A model generated the notes under the pieces. It did not search any database. It was not told the DNA's origin and was given only the letters and a program-made list of their open reading frames with translations. Below, piece after piece: positions 1-5,428 of a stretch of 5,428 nucleotides of DNA. The first letter of the stretch is position 1. Each line of letters begins with the position of its first letter. Made by a program: the position numbers and the translations under genes. Origin of the DNA: Clostridia bacterium. GTDB lineage: Bacteria > Bacillota > Clostridia > Christensenellales > Borkfalkiaceae. The stretch covers positions 1 through 5,428 of the forward strand of contig JAFVOV010000076.1 of the NCBI GenBank assembly GCA_017505675.1, read 5' to 3'.

Positions 1-1582
1 CTTGTGCGATTGCTTGTCTTAAAATTGCTTCGTCGATACCTTTAATCTTAATATCCATTTGGATTGCGGTGATACCCTTTTCAGTACCTGCAACCTTAAA
101 GTCCATATCGCCAAGGAAGTCTTCTAAACCTTGGATATCTGAAAGGATAGAAACTTTACCTGTTTCGGTATCTTTAATAAGACCCATTGCAATACCTGCT
201 ACGGGCGCTTTAATCGGAACGCCTGCATCCATAAGCGCTAAAGTAGAACCGCAAACGCTACCTTGTGAAGTAGAGCCGTTAGAACTCATTACTTCAGAAA
301 CGATTCTGATTGCGTAAGGGAATTCTTCTTCGCTAGGAATAACGGGTTCTAAAGCACGTTCAGCAAGCGCACCGTGACCGATTTCACGTCTACCGGGGCT
401 TCTTAAAGGTTTTGCTTCGCCAGAAGCGTAACCGGGCATGTTGTATTGATGCATATAACGCTTTGTGGTTTCGCCGTCAAGACCTTCAAGTTTTTGCGCT
501 TCGCTAATCATACCGAGAGTACAAGTTGAAAGAACTTGAGTCATACCTCTGGTGAATACGCCAGAACCGTGTACTCTAGGAAGAACGCCTGCTTCACACC
601 AAATTTTTCTTACTTCGTCAAGTTTTCTTCCGTCGGGACGAATCCCTGTATTGGTGATTTTTGCTCTAACCTTTTCTTTGGTCATATAATAGAGCGCATC
701 TTTAATTTCCCTTGCTTTATCAGGGAATATTTCCGCAAAGTGTTCAAGGCAGTCTTTTTCAACCCTGTCTTGACCTTCTTGCCTTTCGTGGCGGTCGAAA
801 GTATCGAGCGCTTCGTCAAGCATTTTATCTGCGTATTCTCTTACCGCGTTGTCAATTTCTTCAGGAACGTGGTAAAGTTCCATTTCTTTCTTGGGTTTGC
901 CGATTTCTTTAACGATTTCGTCTTGGAATGCGCAAAGACGTTTAATTTCTTCGTGACCGAATAAAATTGCGCCTACCATTTCGTCATCACTAATTTCGTT
1001 TGCGCCTGCTTCAACCATCATAATAGCATCTTTAGTGCCTGCTAAATTCAAGGTTAAAACACTCTTTGCCCTTTGCGCTTCGTCGGGGTTAATAACGTAT
1101 TCGCCGTCAACCATACCAACAACTACGCTACCTGTAGGGCCAGCAAACGGAATATCGGAAATGCTAATCGCAATAGAACTACCTATCATTGCTAAAGGTT
1201 CGGGTTGAACGTCTGGTTCAACTGAAAGCGCGGTAGCAATAACGATAACGTCATTAAAAAGACCTTTCGGGAAAAGCGGACGGATAGGTCTATCAATAAG
1301 CCTACTGGTTAAAATTGCCTTATCAGACGCTCTGCCTTCTCTCTTTTTAAATCCACCGGGAATTCTACCGATAGAATACATTTTTTCCTCAAAGTCAACG
1401 CCTAAAGGAAAATAGTCCATTCCGTCACGGGGGCTTGCTGCCATCGTAACGTTTACCATAACTGCAGTTTCGCCACAACGAACGACGCAAGAACCGTTAG
1501 TTTGTTCAGCATATTTGCCAGTTTCAACTATAAGTTCCTTTCCGCCGAGTGTGGTCTTAAATACTCTGAAAGTTTCTGTCAT
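1..1582 (-). CDS. pnp: Polynucleotide phosphorylase (PNPase), N-terminal 527 codons; 3' end outside window
   Basis: PNPase is a trimeric cytoplasmic 3'-5' exoribonuclease that degrades RNA with phosphate and releases nucleoside diphosphates; it can also add tails. I translated the minus strand from the ATG at 1582 and found an uninterrupted frame to base 1. The first RNase PH domain (about residues 5-140) has the RNA-binding segment RIPGGFKKREGR (73-84) and SRLIDRPIRPLFP (93-105). An alpha-helical linker follows at about 235-305. The second, catalytic RNase PH domain begins near ITNTGIRPDGR (309-319) and contains SPGRREIGHGALAERALEPV (395-414), the phosphate-binding serine stretch SSNGSTSQ (433-440) and EDFLGDMDFKVAGT (487-500). 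D488 and D494 correspond to the catalytic aspartates of the E. coli enzyme. The protein is cut by the window edge, so the KH and S1 RNA-binding domains (normally about 170 further residues) are not visible. The start is fixed by a Shine-Dalgarno 6 nt upstream. It lies downstream of rpsO, the usual bacterial order. Confidence 0.98.
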   Translation of the reverse strand, partial: MTETFRVFKTTLGGKELIVETGKYAEQTNGSCVVRCGETAVMVNVTMAASPRDGMDYFPLGVDFEEKMYSIGRIPGGFKKREGRASDKAILTSRLIDRPIRPLFPKGLFNDVIVIATALSVEPDVQPEPLAMIGSSIAISISDIPFAGPTGSVVVGMVDGEYVINPDEAQRAKSVLTLNLAGTKDAIMMVEAGANEISDDEMVGAILFGHEEIKRLCAFQDEIVKEIGKPKKEMELYHVPEEIDNAVREYADKMLDEALDTFDRHERQEGQDRVEKDCLEHFAEIFPDKAREIKDALYYMTKEKVRAKITNTGIRPDGRKLDEVRKIWCEAGVLPRVHGSGVFTRGMTQVLSTCTLGMISEAQKLEGLDGETTKRYMHQYNMPGYASGEAKPLRSPGRREIGHGALAERALEPVIPSEEEFPYAIRIVSEVMSSNGSTSQGSVCGSTLALMDAGVPIKAPVAGIAMGLIKDTETGKVSILSDIQGLEDFLGDMDFKVAGTEKGITAIQMDIKIKGIDEAILRQAIAQ

Positions 1583-1588
1583 TGTTTT

Positions 1589-1593
1589 CTCCT
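1589..1593 (-). promoter_or_regulatory. pnp ribosome binding site (AGGAG)
   Basis: AGGAG on the minus strand lies 6 nt upstream of the ATG at 1582. It decides the pnp start, because no other in-frame start with a comparable site is near. Confidence 0.85.
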
Positions 1594-1616
1594 GTTACAA
1601 CTCTTATTTTTTTGAA

Positions 1617-1640
1617 ACGCCCACGCGACCTACGGGGCGC
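1617..1640 (-). promoter_or_regulatory. GC-rich hairpin in the pnp leader
   Basis: In the minus-strand RNA, CGCCC (1639-1635) pairs with GGGCG (1622-1618), with a possible extra G.U pair at the base, around a 12-nt loop. It lies about 25 nt upstream of the pnp Shine-Dalgarno. It is followed by UUUC and an A run, not a U tract, so it is not a terminator. In E. coli the pnp leader forms a duplex that is cut by RNase III and used in PNPase autocontrol; whether this shorter hairpin has such a role is inference. The perfect 12-nt palindrome CTTTAATTAAAG (1652-1663) lies just upstream. I saw no convincing separate pnp promoter here. Confidence 0.4.
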
Positions 1641-1659
1641 ATAAATACCTGCTTTAATT

Positions 1660-1697
1660 AAAGAAAAATTGGGCGACAAAAAATAATGCCGCCCCAA
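1660..1697 (-). terminator. Intrinsic terminator or attenuator between rpsO and pnp
   Basis: Just after the rpsO stop, the minus-strand RNA has GGGCGGC (1694-1688), a 10-nt AU-rich loop, and GUCGCCC (1677-1671). These form a 7-bp stem with one G.U pair. With the fourth G of the run bulged, two U-A pairs can extend the base. AA and a run of five U (1668-1664), then CUU, follow. The G.U pair is allowed only in minus-strand RNA, which matches the direction of the genes. The U tract is short and interrupted, so partial read-through into pnp is likely, as with the rpsO-pnp intercistronic terminator of E. coli. Confidence 0.6.
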
Positions 1698-1701
1698 CCT
1701 T

Positions 1702-1965
1702 TTACTTTCTTAAATTCAAATCTGCGATAATCTTTCTGTATCTTTCGATATCGATTTCTTTTAAATACTTCAAAAGACCACGCCTTTCACCAACCATCTT
1801 CATAAGACCGCGTCTTGAATGGTTATCGTTCTTATTCGTAGAAAGATGTTCGTTTAAGTGGTTGATTCTTTCCGTTAAAAGTGCAACTTGCACTTCGGTT
1901 GAACCCGTGTCGCCTTCATGACGACCATACTTTGCTATTATTTCTGCCTTTTTTGCTTTATCCAT
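1702..1965 (-). CDS. rpsO: 30S ribosomal protein S15
   Basis: S15 is a primary binder of the central domain of 16S rRNA and nucleates assembly of the small-subunit platform. The 87-residue product is full length (E. coli mature S15 is 88). The family core is plain: [20 protein letters not shown] (18-37), then [20 protein letters not shown] (46-65) and the C-terminal helix ending LRK. H40, D47 and S50 align with E. coli H41, D48 and S51, which contact the 16S three-way junction and h22. The start is set by a consensus AGGAGGT 8 nt upstream. The gene has its own strong promoter and a structured leader, and is followed by a hairpin-U tract and then pnp. Confidence 0.99.
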   Translation of the reverse strand: MDKAKKAEIIAKYGRHEGDTGSTEVQVALLTERINHLNEHLSTNKNDNHSRRGLMKMVGERRGLLKYLKEIDIERYRKIIADLNLRK

Positions 1966-1973
1966 ATTCTTTT

Positions 1974-1980
1974 ACCTCCT
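1974..1980 (-). promoter_or_regulatory. rpsO ribosome binding site (AGGAGGT)
   Basis: A near-perfect anti-16S complement, AGGAGGT, lies 8 nt upstream of the rpsO ATG at 1965. GGAGG (1979-1975) is complementary to UCUCC (2025-2021) in the loop and 3' arm of a leader hairpin, so it could be masked. Confidence 0.9.
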
Positions 1981-2056
1981 ATTATTTATGGAATAATTCG
2001 CTTTAAGCAAAGCAATGGGTGGAGAGCCACAAAACCTTGCATAAAGTATCAAGCCT
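1981..2056 (-). promoter_or_regulatory. Structured rpsO 5' leader, candidate S15 autoregulatory RNA
   Basis: Between the predicted transcription start (about 2056) and the Shine-Dalgarno, the minus-strand RNA can form four hairpins in a row. Hairpin 1 is CUUGAUA / UAU-G-CAAG with one bulged G (2053-2036). Hairpin 2 is GUGG-CUCU-CCAC (2030-2019). Hairpin 3 is GCUUU-GCUU-AAAGC (2013-2000), extendable by U.G and U-A. Hairpin 4 is AUUAUU-CCAUA-AAUAAU (1997-1981), which abuts the Shine-Dalgarno. Part of hairpin 2 (UCUCC) can instead pair with GGAGG of the ribosome binding site. S15 is known to repress its own translation by binding its mRNA leader in several bacterial groups, with different RNA folds in each. 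Assigning that role here is inference; I cannot match this leader to a named class by eye. Confidence 0.5.
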
Positions 2057-2060
2057 AACT

Positions 2061-2089
2061 AGTATAACAAAATATTTATCTTTTGTAAA
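2061..2089 (-). promoter_or_regulatory. Sigma-A type promoter of rpsO(-pnp)
   Basis: On the minus strand the -35 TTTACA (2089-2084) is separated by exactly 17 nt from the -10 TATACT (2066-2061). Each matches 5 of 6 consensus bases. A TGn extended -10 element (2069-2067) immediately precedes the -10. The 20 bp upstream (about 2090-2112) are AT-rich with A runs and could act as an UP element. The likely start point is an A or G near 2056-2055. The promoter lies just downstream of the glycosyltransferase stop; no terminator for the upstream operon is evident, so read-through into rpsO is possible. Confidence 0.85.
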
Positions 2090-2112
2090 CTGTTTTTAAT
2101 GTTTTTATCTAC

Positions 2113-3342
2113 CTATTGAGCCGTTTTTTTATTTTTTTTAGCATTTTTTGCCATACGTTCTTCTTTATATTCAGAAATAACTTGAAGATAATATTCGCGA
2201 AGTTCTTCTACCACACTATCCCAAGAGCGATAAACTTCATTAAAAGCGTTCTCTTTTATTTCTGGTAGCAAATGCTTTTTATCAATAATTTCTTGAATTT
2301 TATTAGCCCACGCCGCCGCGCTGTTTTCAGCAACGAACCCGTTGCGGTCATCAGTTATGATTTCCGCAGTAGAGCAACCTTTAGTCATAATTGACGGAAG
2401 TTTTAACGCCGCCGCTTCAATAGGCGCTAAAGAAGCCGTGTCAAAAGTAGACGGGAATATAAACAAGTCACTTGCAAGGTAATAACCTGAAAGTAAATCT
2501 CTATCCATAACCTTACCCGTGAAAATAACACAGTCGTCAAGCCCTAACGCCGTAGTGCGCTTTTTAAGTTTTTCTTCATAACTACCTGCGCCAACCATAA
2601 GATAAGTAAACTTAACGCCCCTATCTTTTAAAATTTTCATAGTGTCAAGCGCTAAATCAAGACGTTTGTTTTCTACAATTCTTCCAACCGAAAGGAAAAC
2701 GTTTTCCGCATTTTCTAAATTATGCGCTTTTATAACTTTTTCTTTTAGTTCTTCTGCGTTTGCGGGATATTTTAAATCCGTGCCGTTTCTTATAACTTTA
2801 ACGTCACCTTTATAGCCGTATTCACGAATCGTGTCAACAGTACCGTCGGAAACGCATATAACCCTGTCCGCCTTTTTGAACGCGCGCATTATATACCACA
2901 TCATAAACTTTCTTAAAGGTTTCCAAGCGAGTATTCTGCCGAAATCTTCGTGAAATCTTGTGTGGAGAGTTATTACTGAAGGTATGCCGTTTCTTCTTGC
3001 GACGTTGATTGCGTGGTTTGCAATAACGAAAGGCGAATGAACGTGAATTATATCAAATGGCTCTTTTTTATTTTTAAGAACTTTTGCGCCTGACCTATCG
3101 AACATAGGCAAAACGCACCTATATTTTTCCGCTACGGGAAAAGACAAAATCCTATGCACGGGGAATTCGTCACTATCCTTATATTTTGGGTATTTAGGGA
3201 CTAAAATTTCAACGTCGGTATCGCCCCTTTTTTTCATACATTTTGCATAGTTATTAATCAATATCGTTGGCCCGTCAAAATTTGGGAAATAAGTATCCAA
3301 AACTTGCATTACCTTAATTTTATCTTTTTTTACGTTTTCCAT
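2113..3342 (-). CDS. GT4-family glycosyltransferase (GT-B fold), possibly acting on a lipid acceptor
   Basis: This 409-residue protein has the two Rossmann-like halves of a GT-B retaining glycosyltransferase. The N-terminal acceptor half holds KVMQVLDTYFPNFDGPTI (10-27), FDIIHVHSPF (96-105), VITLHTRFHEDFG (123-135) and ADRVICVSDG (158-167). The C-terminal nucleotide-sugar half holds VFLSVGRIVENKRLD (215-229; R221 and K226 are the usual phosphate contacts), LMVGAGSYEEKL (248-259) and FPSTFDTASLAPIEAAA (296-312). The normal GT4 E-x7-E pair is D301-x7-E309 here. The tail (397-409) is very lysine-rich, which may favour membrane contact. No signal peptide or membrane segment is seen. Similarity to diacylglycerol glucosyltransferase-like enzymes is from memory; donor and acceptor are unknown. 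It starts 6 nt after the hemZ stop with no nearby linear Shine-Dalgarno (see the bridged site at 3343-3378). It ends in TAG. Confidence 0.9.
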   Translation of the reverse strand: MENVKKDKIKVMQVLDTYFPNFDGPTILINNYAKCMKKRGDTDVEILVPKYPKYKDSDEFPVHRILSFPVAEKYRCVLPMFDRSGAKVLKNKKEPFDIIHVHSPFVIANHAINVARRNGIPSVITLHTRFHEDFGRILAWKPLRKFMMWYIMRAFKKADRVICVSDGTVDTIREYGYKGDVKVIRNGTDLKYPANAEELKEKVIKAHNLENAENVFLSVGRIVENKRLDLALDTMKILKDRGVKFTYLMVGAGSYEEKLKKRTTALGLDDCVIFTGKVMDRDLLSGYYLASDLFIFPSTFDTASLAPIEAAALKLPSIMTKGCSTAEIITDDRNGFVAENSAAAWANKIQEIIDKKHLLPEIKENAFNEVYRSWDSVVEELREYYLQVISEYKEERMAKNAKKNKKTAQ

Positions 3343-3378
3343 TGCTTATCAGTCGGCAAAAAGTTCCGACTTCTCCTT
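3343..3378 (-). promoter_or_regulatory. Hairpin-bridged ribosome binding site for the glycosyltransferase gene
   Basis: In minus-strand RNA, AAGGAG (3378-3373) is followed by one A, a perfect 6-bp hairpin AGUCGG (3371-3366) / CCGACU (3356-3351) with a 9-nt loop, then 8 nt and the AUG at 3342. Read linearly, the Shine-Dalgarno is 30 nt from the AUG, too far to act. With the hairpin folded it is about 9 nt away, the normal distance. There is no Shine-Dalgarno-like sequence in the last 20 nt before the AUG. The hairpin contains the first base of the hemZ stop UGA. There is no U tract after it on this strand, so it is not a terminator. Function is inferred from geometry. Confidence 0.5.
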
Positions 3379-4722
3379 TTTGATGGTTTCTATTTTATTT
3401 ATATAAGTAAGTACGTCTTTTGGGGATGCAACGCGTTCAATTCTTTCACCGCCGCCAAACACCCTTTTACTTATAGCGTTTGCGCCACAAGCGACGTTTG
3501 AAGATATTTCTTCCATAATATCAACGTTATACACGCACGCTTTACCCGGCTTTGCGTAACCTACGTTTTCCAAATTACCTGCCATATATTTTTGCCTATA
3601 GAGATAATATGGATTATACCCTGCTTCGTTTAACGCTTGATGAGCATATTCAACCATACGGTTTACTTCTTCACCTGATAAACGGTCTTCACTTTCTGCT
3701 AAATAAGAACCGCGCTTTATGCAAAGAGTATGCACGGTAATATTTTCGGGTGAAAGTGATATTGCTTTATCTAAACTAAACATAAAGTCTTCAAAAGTTT
3801 CACCTTCTAGCCCTGCTATTAAATCCATATTTATATCAAACATATCTTTAGCAAGTTGATATTTATCTATCACGTCTTTGGCGGTATGATTTCTTCCCAA
3901 ACGAACGAGGGTTTTATCGTTAAACGTTTGCGGATTTATGCATATTCTAGTAACTTTATGTTCTTTTAAAAGTTTTAAGTTACTCTCTGTAATAGCGTCA
4001 GGTCTACCCGCTTCCACAGTATACTCAACACCCGTATTTATTTTATCTATAGCGTCAAGAACTTTTGAAAGTTTATCGTCTGAAAGCGCAACGGGCGTAC
4101 CGCCACCGATATAAATACTGCGTAAATTTTTAACGAATTTTGCGCTATAATTTATTTCATCAACTAAAGTGTCAACGTATTCGTCAACGTACTTTAACGC
4201 GCTTTTTATATCCGCGCTAATAAACGAACAATATTTACACCTTGACGGGCAAAACGGAACGAAAGCAAAAAAATCCGTGTTGTTATCGTTCTTTTCATAT
4301 ATGCCTTTTTGCGAATTTAGCACCGATTTTATTAAAGACGTTTTTTCACCACTAACTTTCATTGTGTCAATAAAAAATTCAGTAAAATCGCCGTCTTTTT
4401 CAATTTGCTGATAGGCAAGTTTCGTAGGTCTTATACCCGTAAGCGCGCCCCAAGGCAAATCTTTACCGTAAAATTTTGCAAGCGCCTTATATAAAGAGAG
4501 TTTTGAATATCTTTTTACCAAACGCTTTTTCTCAATTTCGCCACTTAACGAACCTATAAAATTACCGTAAGAAAAAACTTTGCCGCTTAAAGTAACAGTA
4601 TTAACGAATTTTTTTTCACTTTCAGTAAAGCGGTGTTTTATATTAAGCGAATCTGCGCCGTCAAATAAATTGACAACTTCTTTTAATTCGCTAACTAAAT
4701 TTTCTAAATTAGTATCAATCAT
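3349..4722 (-). CDS. hemZ: HemZ-family radical SAM protein (coproporphyrinogen III dehydrogenase-like)
   Basis: A 457-residue radical SAM enzyme of the HemN/HemW/HemZ superfamily. The [4Fe-4S]-SAM motif is CPSRCKYC, with C158, C162 and C165. It is followed by IYIGGGTP (203-210), the SAM-binding glycine motif, and VEAGRPDAIT (236-245). HemZ hallmarks are GALTGIRPTKL (92-102) before the radical core, and YRQKYMAGNLENVGYAKPGK (375-394) with a Cys-rich, glycine-rich C-terminal part (ACVYN, ACGANAIS). The N-terminal about 150 residues form the extra domain typical of HemZ. Family members are annotated as oxygen-independent coproporphyrinogen III oxidases, but many occur in clostridia without a full haem pathway, so the real substrate is uncertain. 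The length is a little below the roughly 490-500 residues of B. subtilis-type HemZ. Translation probably depends on coupling, since the ATG overlaps the upstream stop and no clear Shine-Dalgarno precedes it. Confidence 0.93.
   Translation of the reverse strand: MIDTNLENLVSELKEVVNLFDGADSLNIKHRFTESEKKFVNTVTLSGKVFSYGNFIGSLSGEIEKKRLVKRYSKLSLYKALAKFYGKDLPWGALTGIRPTKLAYQQIEKDGDFTEFFIDTMKVSGEKTSLIKSVLNSQKGIYEKNDNNTDFFAFVPFCPSRCKYCSFISADIKSALKYVDEYVDTLVDEINYSAKFVKNLRSIYIGGGTPVALSDDKLSKVLDAIDKINTGVEYTVEAGRPDAITESNLKLLKEHKVTRICINPQTFNDKTLVRLGRNHTAKDVIDKYQLAKDMFDINMDLIAGLEGETFEDFMFSLDKAISLSPENITVHTLCIKRGSYLAESEDRLSGEEVNRMVEYAHQALNEAGYNPYYLYRQKYMAGNLENVGYAKPGKACVYNVDIMEEISSNVACGANAISKRVFGGGERIERVASPKDVLTYINKIETIKKEKSELFAD
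4715..4722 (-). other. 8-nt stop/start overlap (ATGATTGA) coupling the MBL hydrolase gene and hemZ
   Basis: The hemZ ATG (4722-4720) and the hydrolase stop TGA (4717-4715) share the octamer ATGATTGA in different frames. The 20 nt upstream of the hemZ ATG hold no recognisable Shine-Dalgarno, so re-initiation by ribosomes finishing the hydrolase is the simplest way to translate hemZ. This supports one co-transcribed unit. Confidence 0.7.
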
Positions 4723-5329
4723 ATTCAGCCATTAAATTGAATTTTCTTTCATAATCAAGTGTGGTGAATTCGTCGTGACCCGGATAAACTCTATAATTGC
4801 CGTCAAGCGCGAATAATTTTTTAACCGAACTAATCATATCAGCGCTATTCCCGCTAGGAAAATCAGTTCTACCGACACAACCATTAAACAGCGTGTCCCC
4901 AGAAAAAATCATATCGTTTATTATAAAACACACCGACCCGTCGGTATGCCCCGGCGTTGCCATAACTTTAAAATCCATTCCGCAAACGGTTATCGTGTCG
5001 CCGTCTTCAAAAGTATAATCTGCGGTAAGACACTCAAACTTTCTGCCAAATCTATAACCCAAATTACCGTCGTTTAAGAGTTTTGGCGCGTCTATTTTAC
5101 TTATATAAACTTTTGCGCCGTCATCTTGAAGTTTTTTTGCGCTACCAGAATGGTCAAAGTGCGCGTGAGTTAAAAGCACGGCTTTTATTTTAAGCCCGTA
5201 AGTTTTTTCCGTTTCTTTTATTTTTTTATAATTTTCACCGCTATCAATTACTACTGCGTCCCCGTTATCGTTTACCACAAAATACGTGTTTACGCGTAAA
5301 AGACCAGTGATTAAATGATAAAGTTTCAT
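4715..5329 (-). CDS. MBL-fold metallo-hydrolase, glyoxalase-II-like (YcbL type)
   Basis: A 204-residue cytoplasmic hydrolase of the metallo-beta-lactamase fold. The metal-binding set is complete: THAHFDH (H55, H57, D59, H60), PGHTDGS (H128), SGDTLF (D145) and YPGHDEFTTLDYE (H185). FNGCVGRTDFPSGN (148-161) is characteristic of the short, YcbL-like branch, which lacks the full C-terminal glutathione-binding domain of classical glyoxalase II (about 250 residues). A thioester hydrolase role such as S-lactoylglutathione or another acyl-thiol is plausible; the true substrate is not shown by the sequence. The ATG at 5329 overlaps the relA stop by one base (TAATG), with a modest AGGA (5343-5340) 10 nt upstream. 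It overlaps hemZ by 8 nt downstream. The relA-MBL-hemZ order is common in Clostridia. Confidence 0.93.
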   Translation of the reverse strand: MKLYHLITGLLRVNTYFVVNDNGDAVVIDSGENYKKIKETEKTYGLKIKAVLLTHAHFDHSGSAKKLQDDGAKVYISKIDAPKLLNDGNLGYRFGRKFECLTADYTFEDGDTITVCGMDFKVMATPGHTDGSVCFIINDMIFSGDTLFNGCVGRTDFPSGNSADMISSVKKLFALDGNYRVYPGHDEFTTLDYERKFNLMAEYD

Positions 5330-5428
5330 TAGTTAGTTGTCCTAAACACGTCTATAATCTTTGAATCTTGACGTAATTTATTTATCAAATTATTGAGTTC
5401 TTCTTTGCCGGTAAGCCTTATATTAAAG
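5329..5428 (-). CDS. relA: RelA/SpoT-type (p)ppGpp synthetase, C-terminal 32 residues only
   Basis: The minus-strand frame entering at 5427 and stopping at TAA (5331-5329) encodes 32 residues: FNIRLTGKEELNNLINKLRQ (first 20) and then DSKIIDVFRTTN. The pattern of a beta strand, then a helix with L-xx-L-xx-KLRQ, then I-x-DVFRT, is that of the final beta-alpha-beta part of the ACT domain ending RelA/SpoT homologues, where the last residues often read V-x-V-x-R. The rest of the protein (hydrolase, synthetase, TGS) lies outside the window. The assignment rests on this short tail plus the neighbours: a relA homologue commonly precedes this hydrolase and hemZ in Clostridia. The family makes and breaks down the stringent-response alarmone. 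Confidence 0.75.
   Translation of the reverse strand, partial: FNIRLTGKEELNNLINKLRQDSKIIDVFRTTN

Noticed and set aside
69..1018. Plus-strand open frames at 69-317, 536-964 and 712-912
   Set aside because: They lie wholly antisense to the well-conserved pnp coding sequence, have no ribosome binding site and resemble no protein family; the 142-codon frame has the Phe-rich make-up expected from antisense of GAA/AAA codons.
1641..1680. A separate promoter for pnp between the terminator and the pnp leader hairpin
   Set aside because: TATTTA-like and TTTAAT-like -10 candidates exist, but none has a reasonable -35 at 16-18 nt.
2117..2150. A7 and A8 runs near the glycosyltransferase 3' end as a programmed frameshift or slippage site
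   Set aside because: A -1 shift meets a stop at once and a +1 shift ends within a few codons, so only the basic tail would change; A runs are expected in Lys/Asn codons of an AT-rich gene.
3351..3380. Inverted repeat plus T-rich stretch read on the plus strand as an intrinsic terminator
   Set aside because: There is no plus-strand gene to terminate, the T run is broken by CTCC (which is the Shine-Dalgarno complement), and the minus-strand reading explains the repeat better.
4165..4190. Short direct repeat (TCAACGTA-type) inside hemZ
   Set aside because: It encodes the repeated dipeptide pattern YVDEYVD in a helix, is only two units long and does not extend beyond the coding frame.
3304..5018. 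Plus-strand open frames at 3304-3501, 3552-3740, 4169-4411 and 4797-5018
   Set aside because: All are antisense to glycosyltransferase, hemZ or hydrolase genes whose motifs are clear; there are no promoters or Shine-Dalgarno sites in support.

Overview
The window reads as core chromosome of a low-GC Gram-positive bacterium, most likely an anaerobic member of the Clostridia. The support is the gene order (end of relA, an MBL-fold hydrolase, hemZ), AT-rich intergenic DNA, an excellent sigma-A type promoter and consensus AGGAGG ribosome binding sites. All real genes are on the minus strand, so they are transcribed from high to low coordinates. The long plus-strand open frames are antisense shadows of these genes.

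Region 1 (5428 down to 2113) looks like the distal part of a tightly packed operon. It holds the last 32 codons of a RelA/SpoT-type (p)ppGpp synthetase (ACT domain), a glyoxalase-II-like metallo-beta-lactamase-fold hydrolase whose start overlaps the relA stop by 1 nt, and a HemZ radical-SAM protein whose start overlaps the hydrolase stop by 8 nt. A GT4 glycosyltransferase follows 6 nt downstream of hemZ. Its best Shine-Dalgarno lies inside the hemZ 3' end, about 30 nt from the AUG, and a perfect 6-bp hairpin between them would bring it to normal distance.

Region 2 (2112 down to 1966) carries a strong promoter (TTTACA, 17 nt, TGT-TATACT) and a leader of about 90 nt for rpsO. The leader contains four consecutive small hairpins, and one has a loop complementary to the rpsO Shine-Dalgarno. 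This is a good candidate for an S15 autoregulatory leader.

Region 3 (1965 down to 1) is the classic rpsO-pnp pair. Complete ribosomal protein S15 is followed by a GC-rich hairpin with a U tract (an intercistronic terminator or attenuator), a second GC hairpin in the pnp leader, and the first 527 codons of polynucleotide phosphorylase, which runs off the left edge before its KH and S1 domains.

I see no mobile element, CRISPR array, tRNA, rRNA or obviously foreign gene. The most interesting signals are RNA-level: the hairpin-bridged Shine-Dalgarno, the rpsO leader, and the mutually exclusive pairings between rpsO and pnp. No wholly new protein system is evident.
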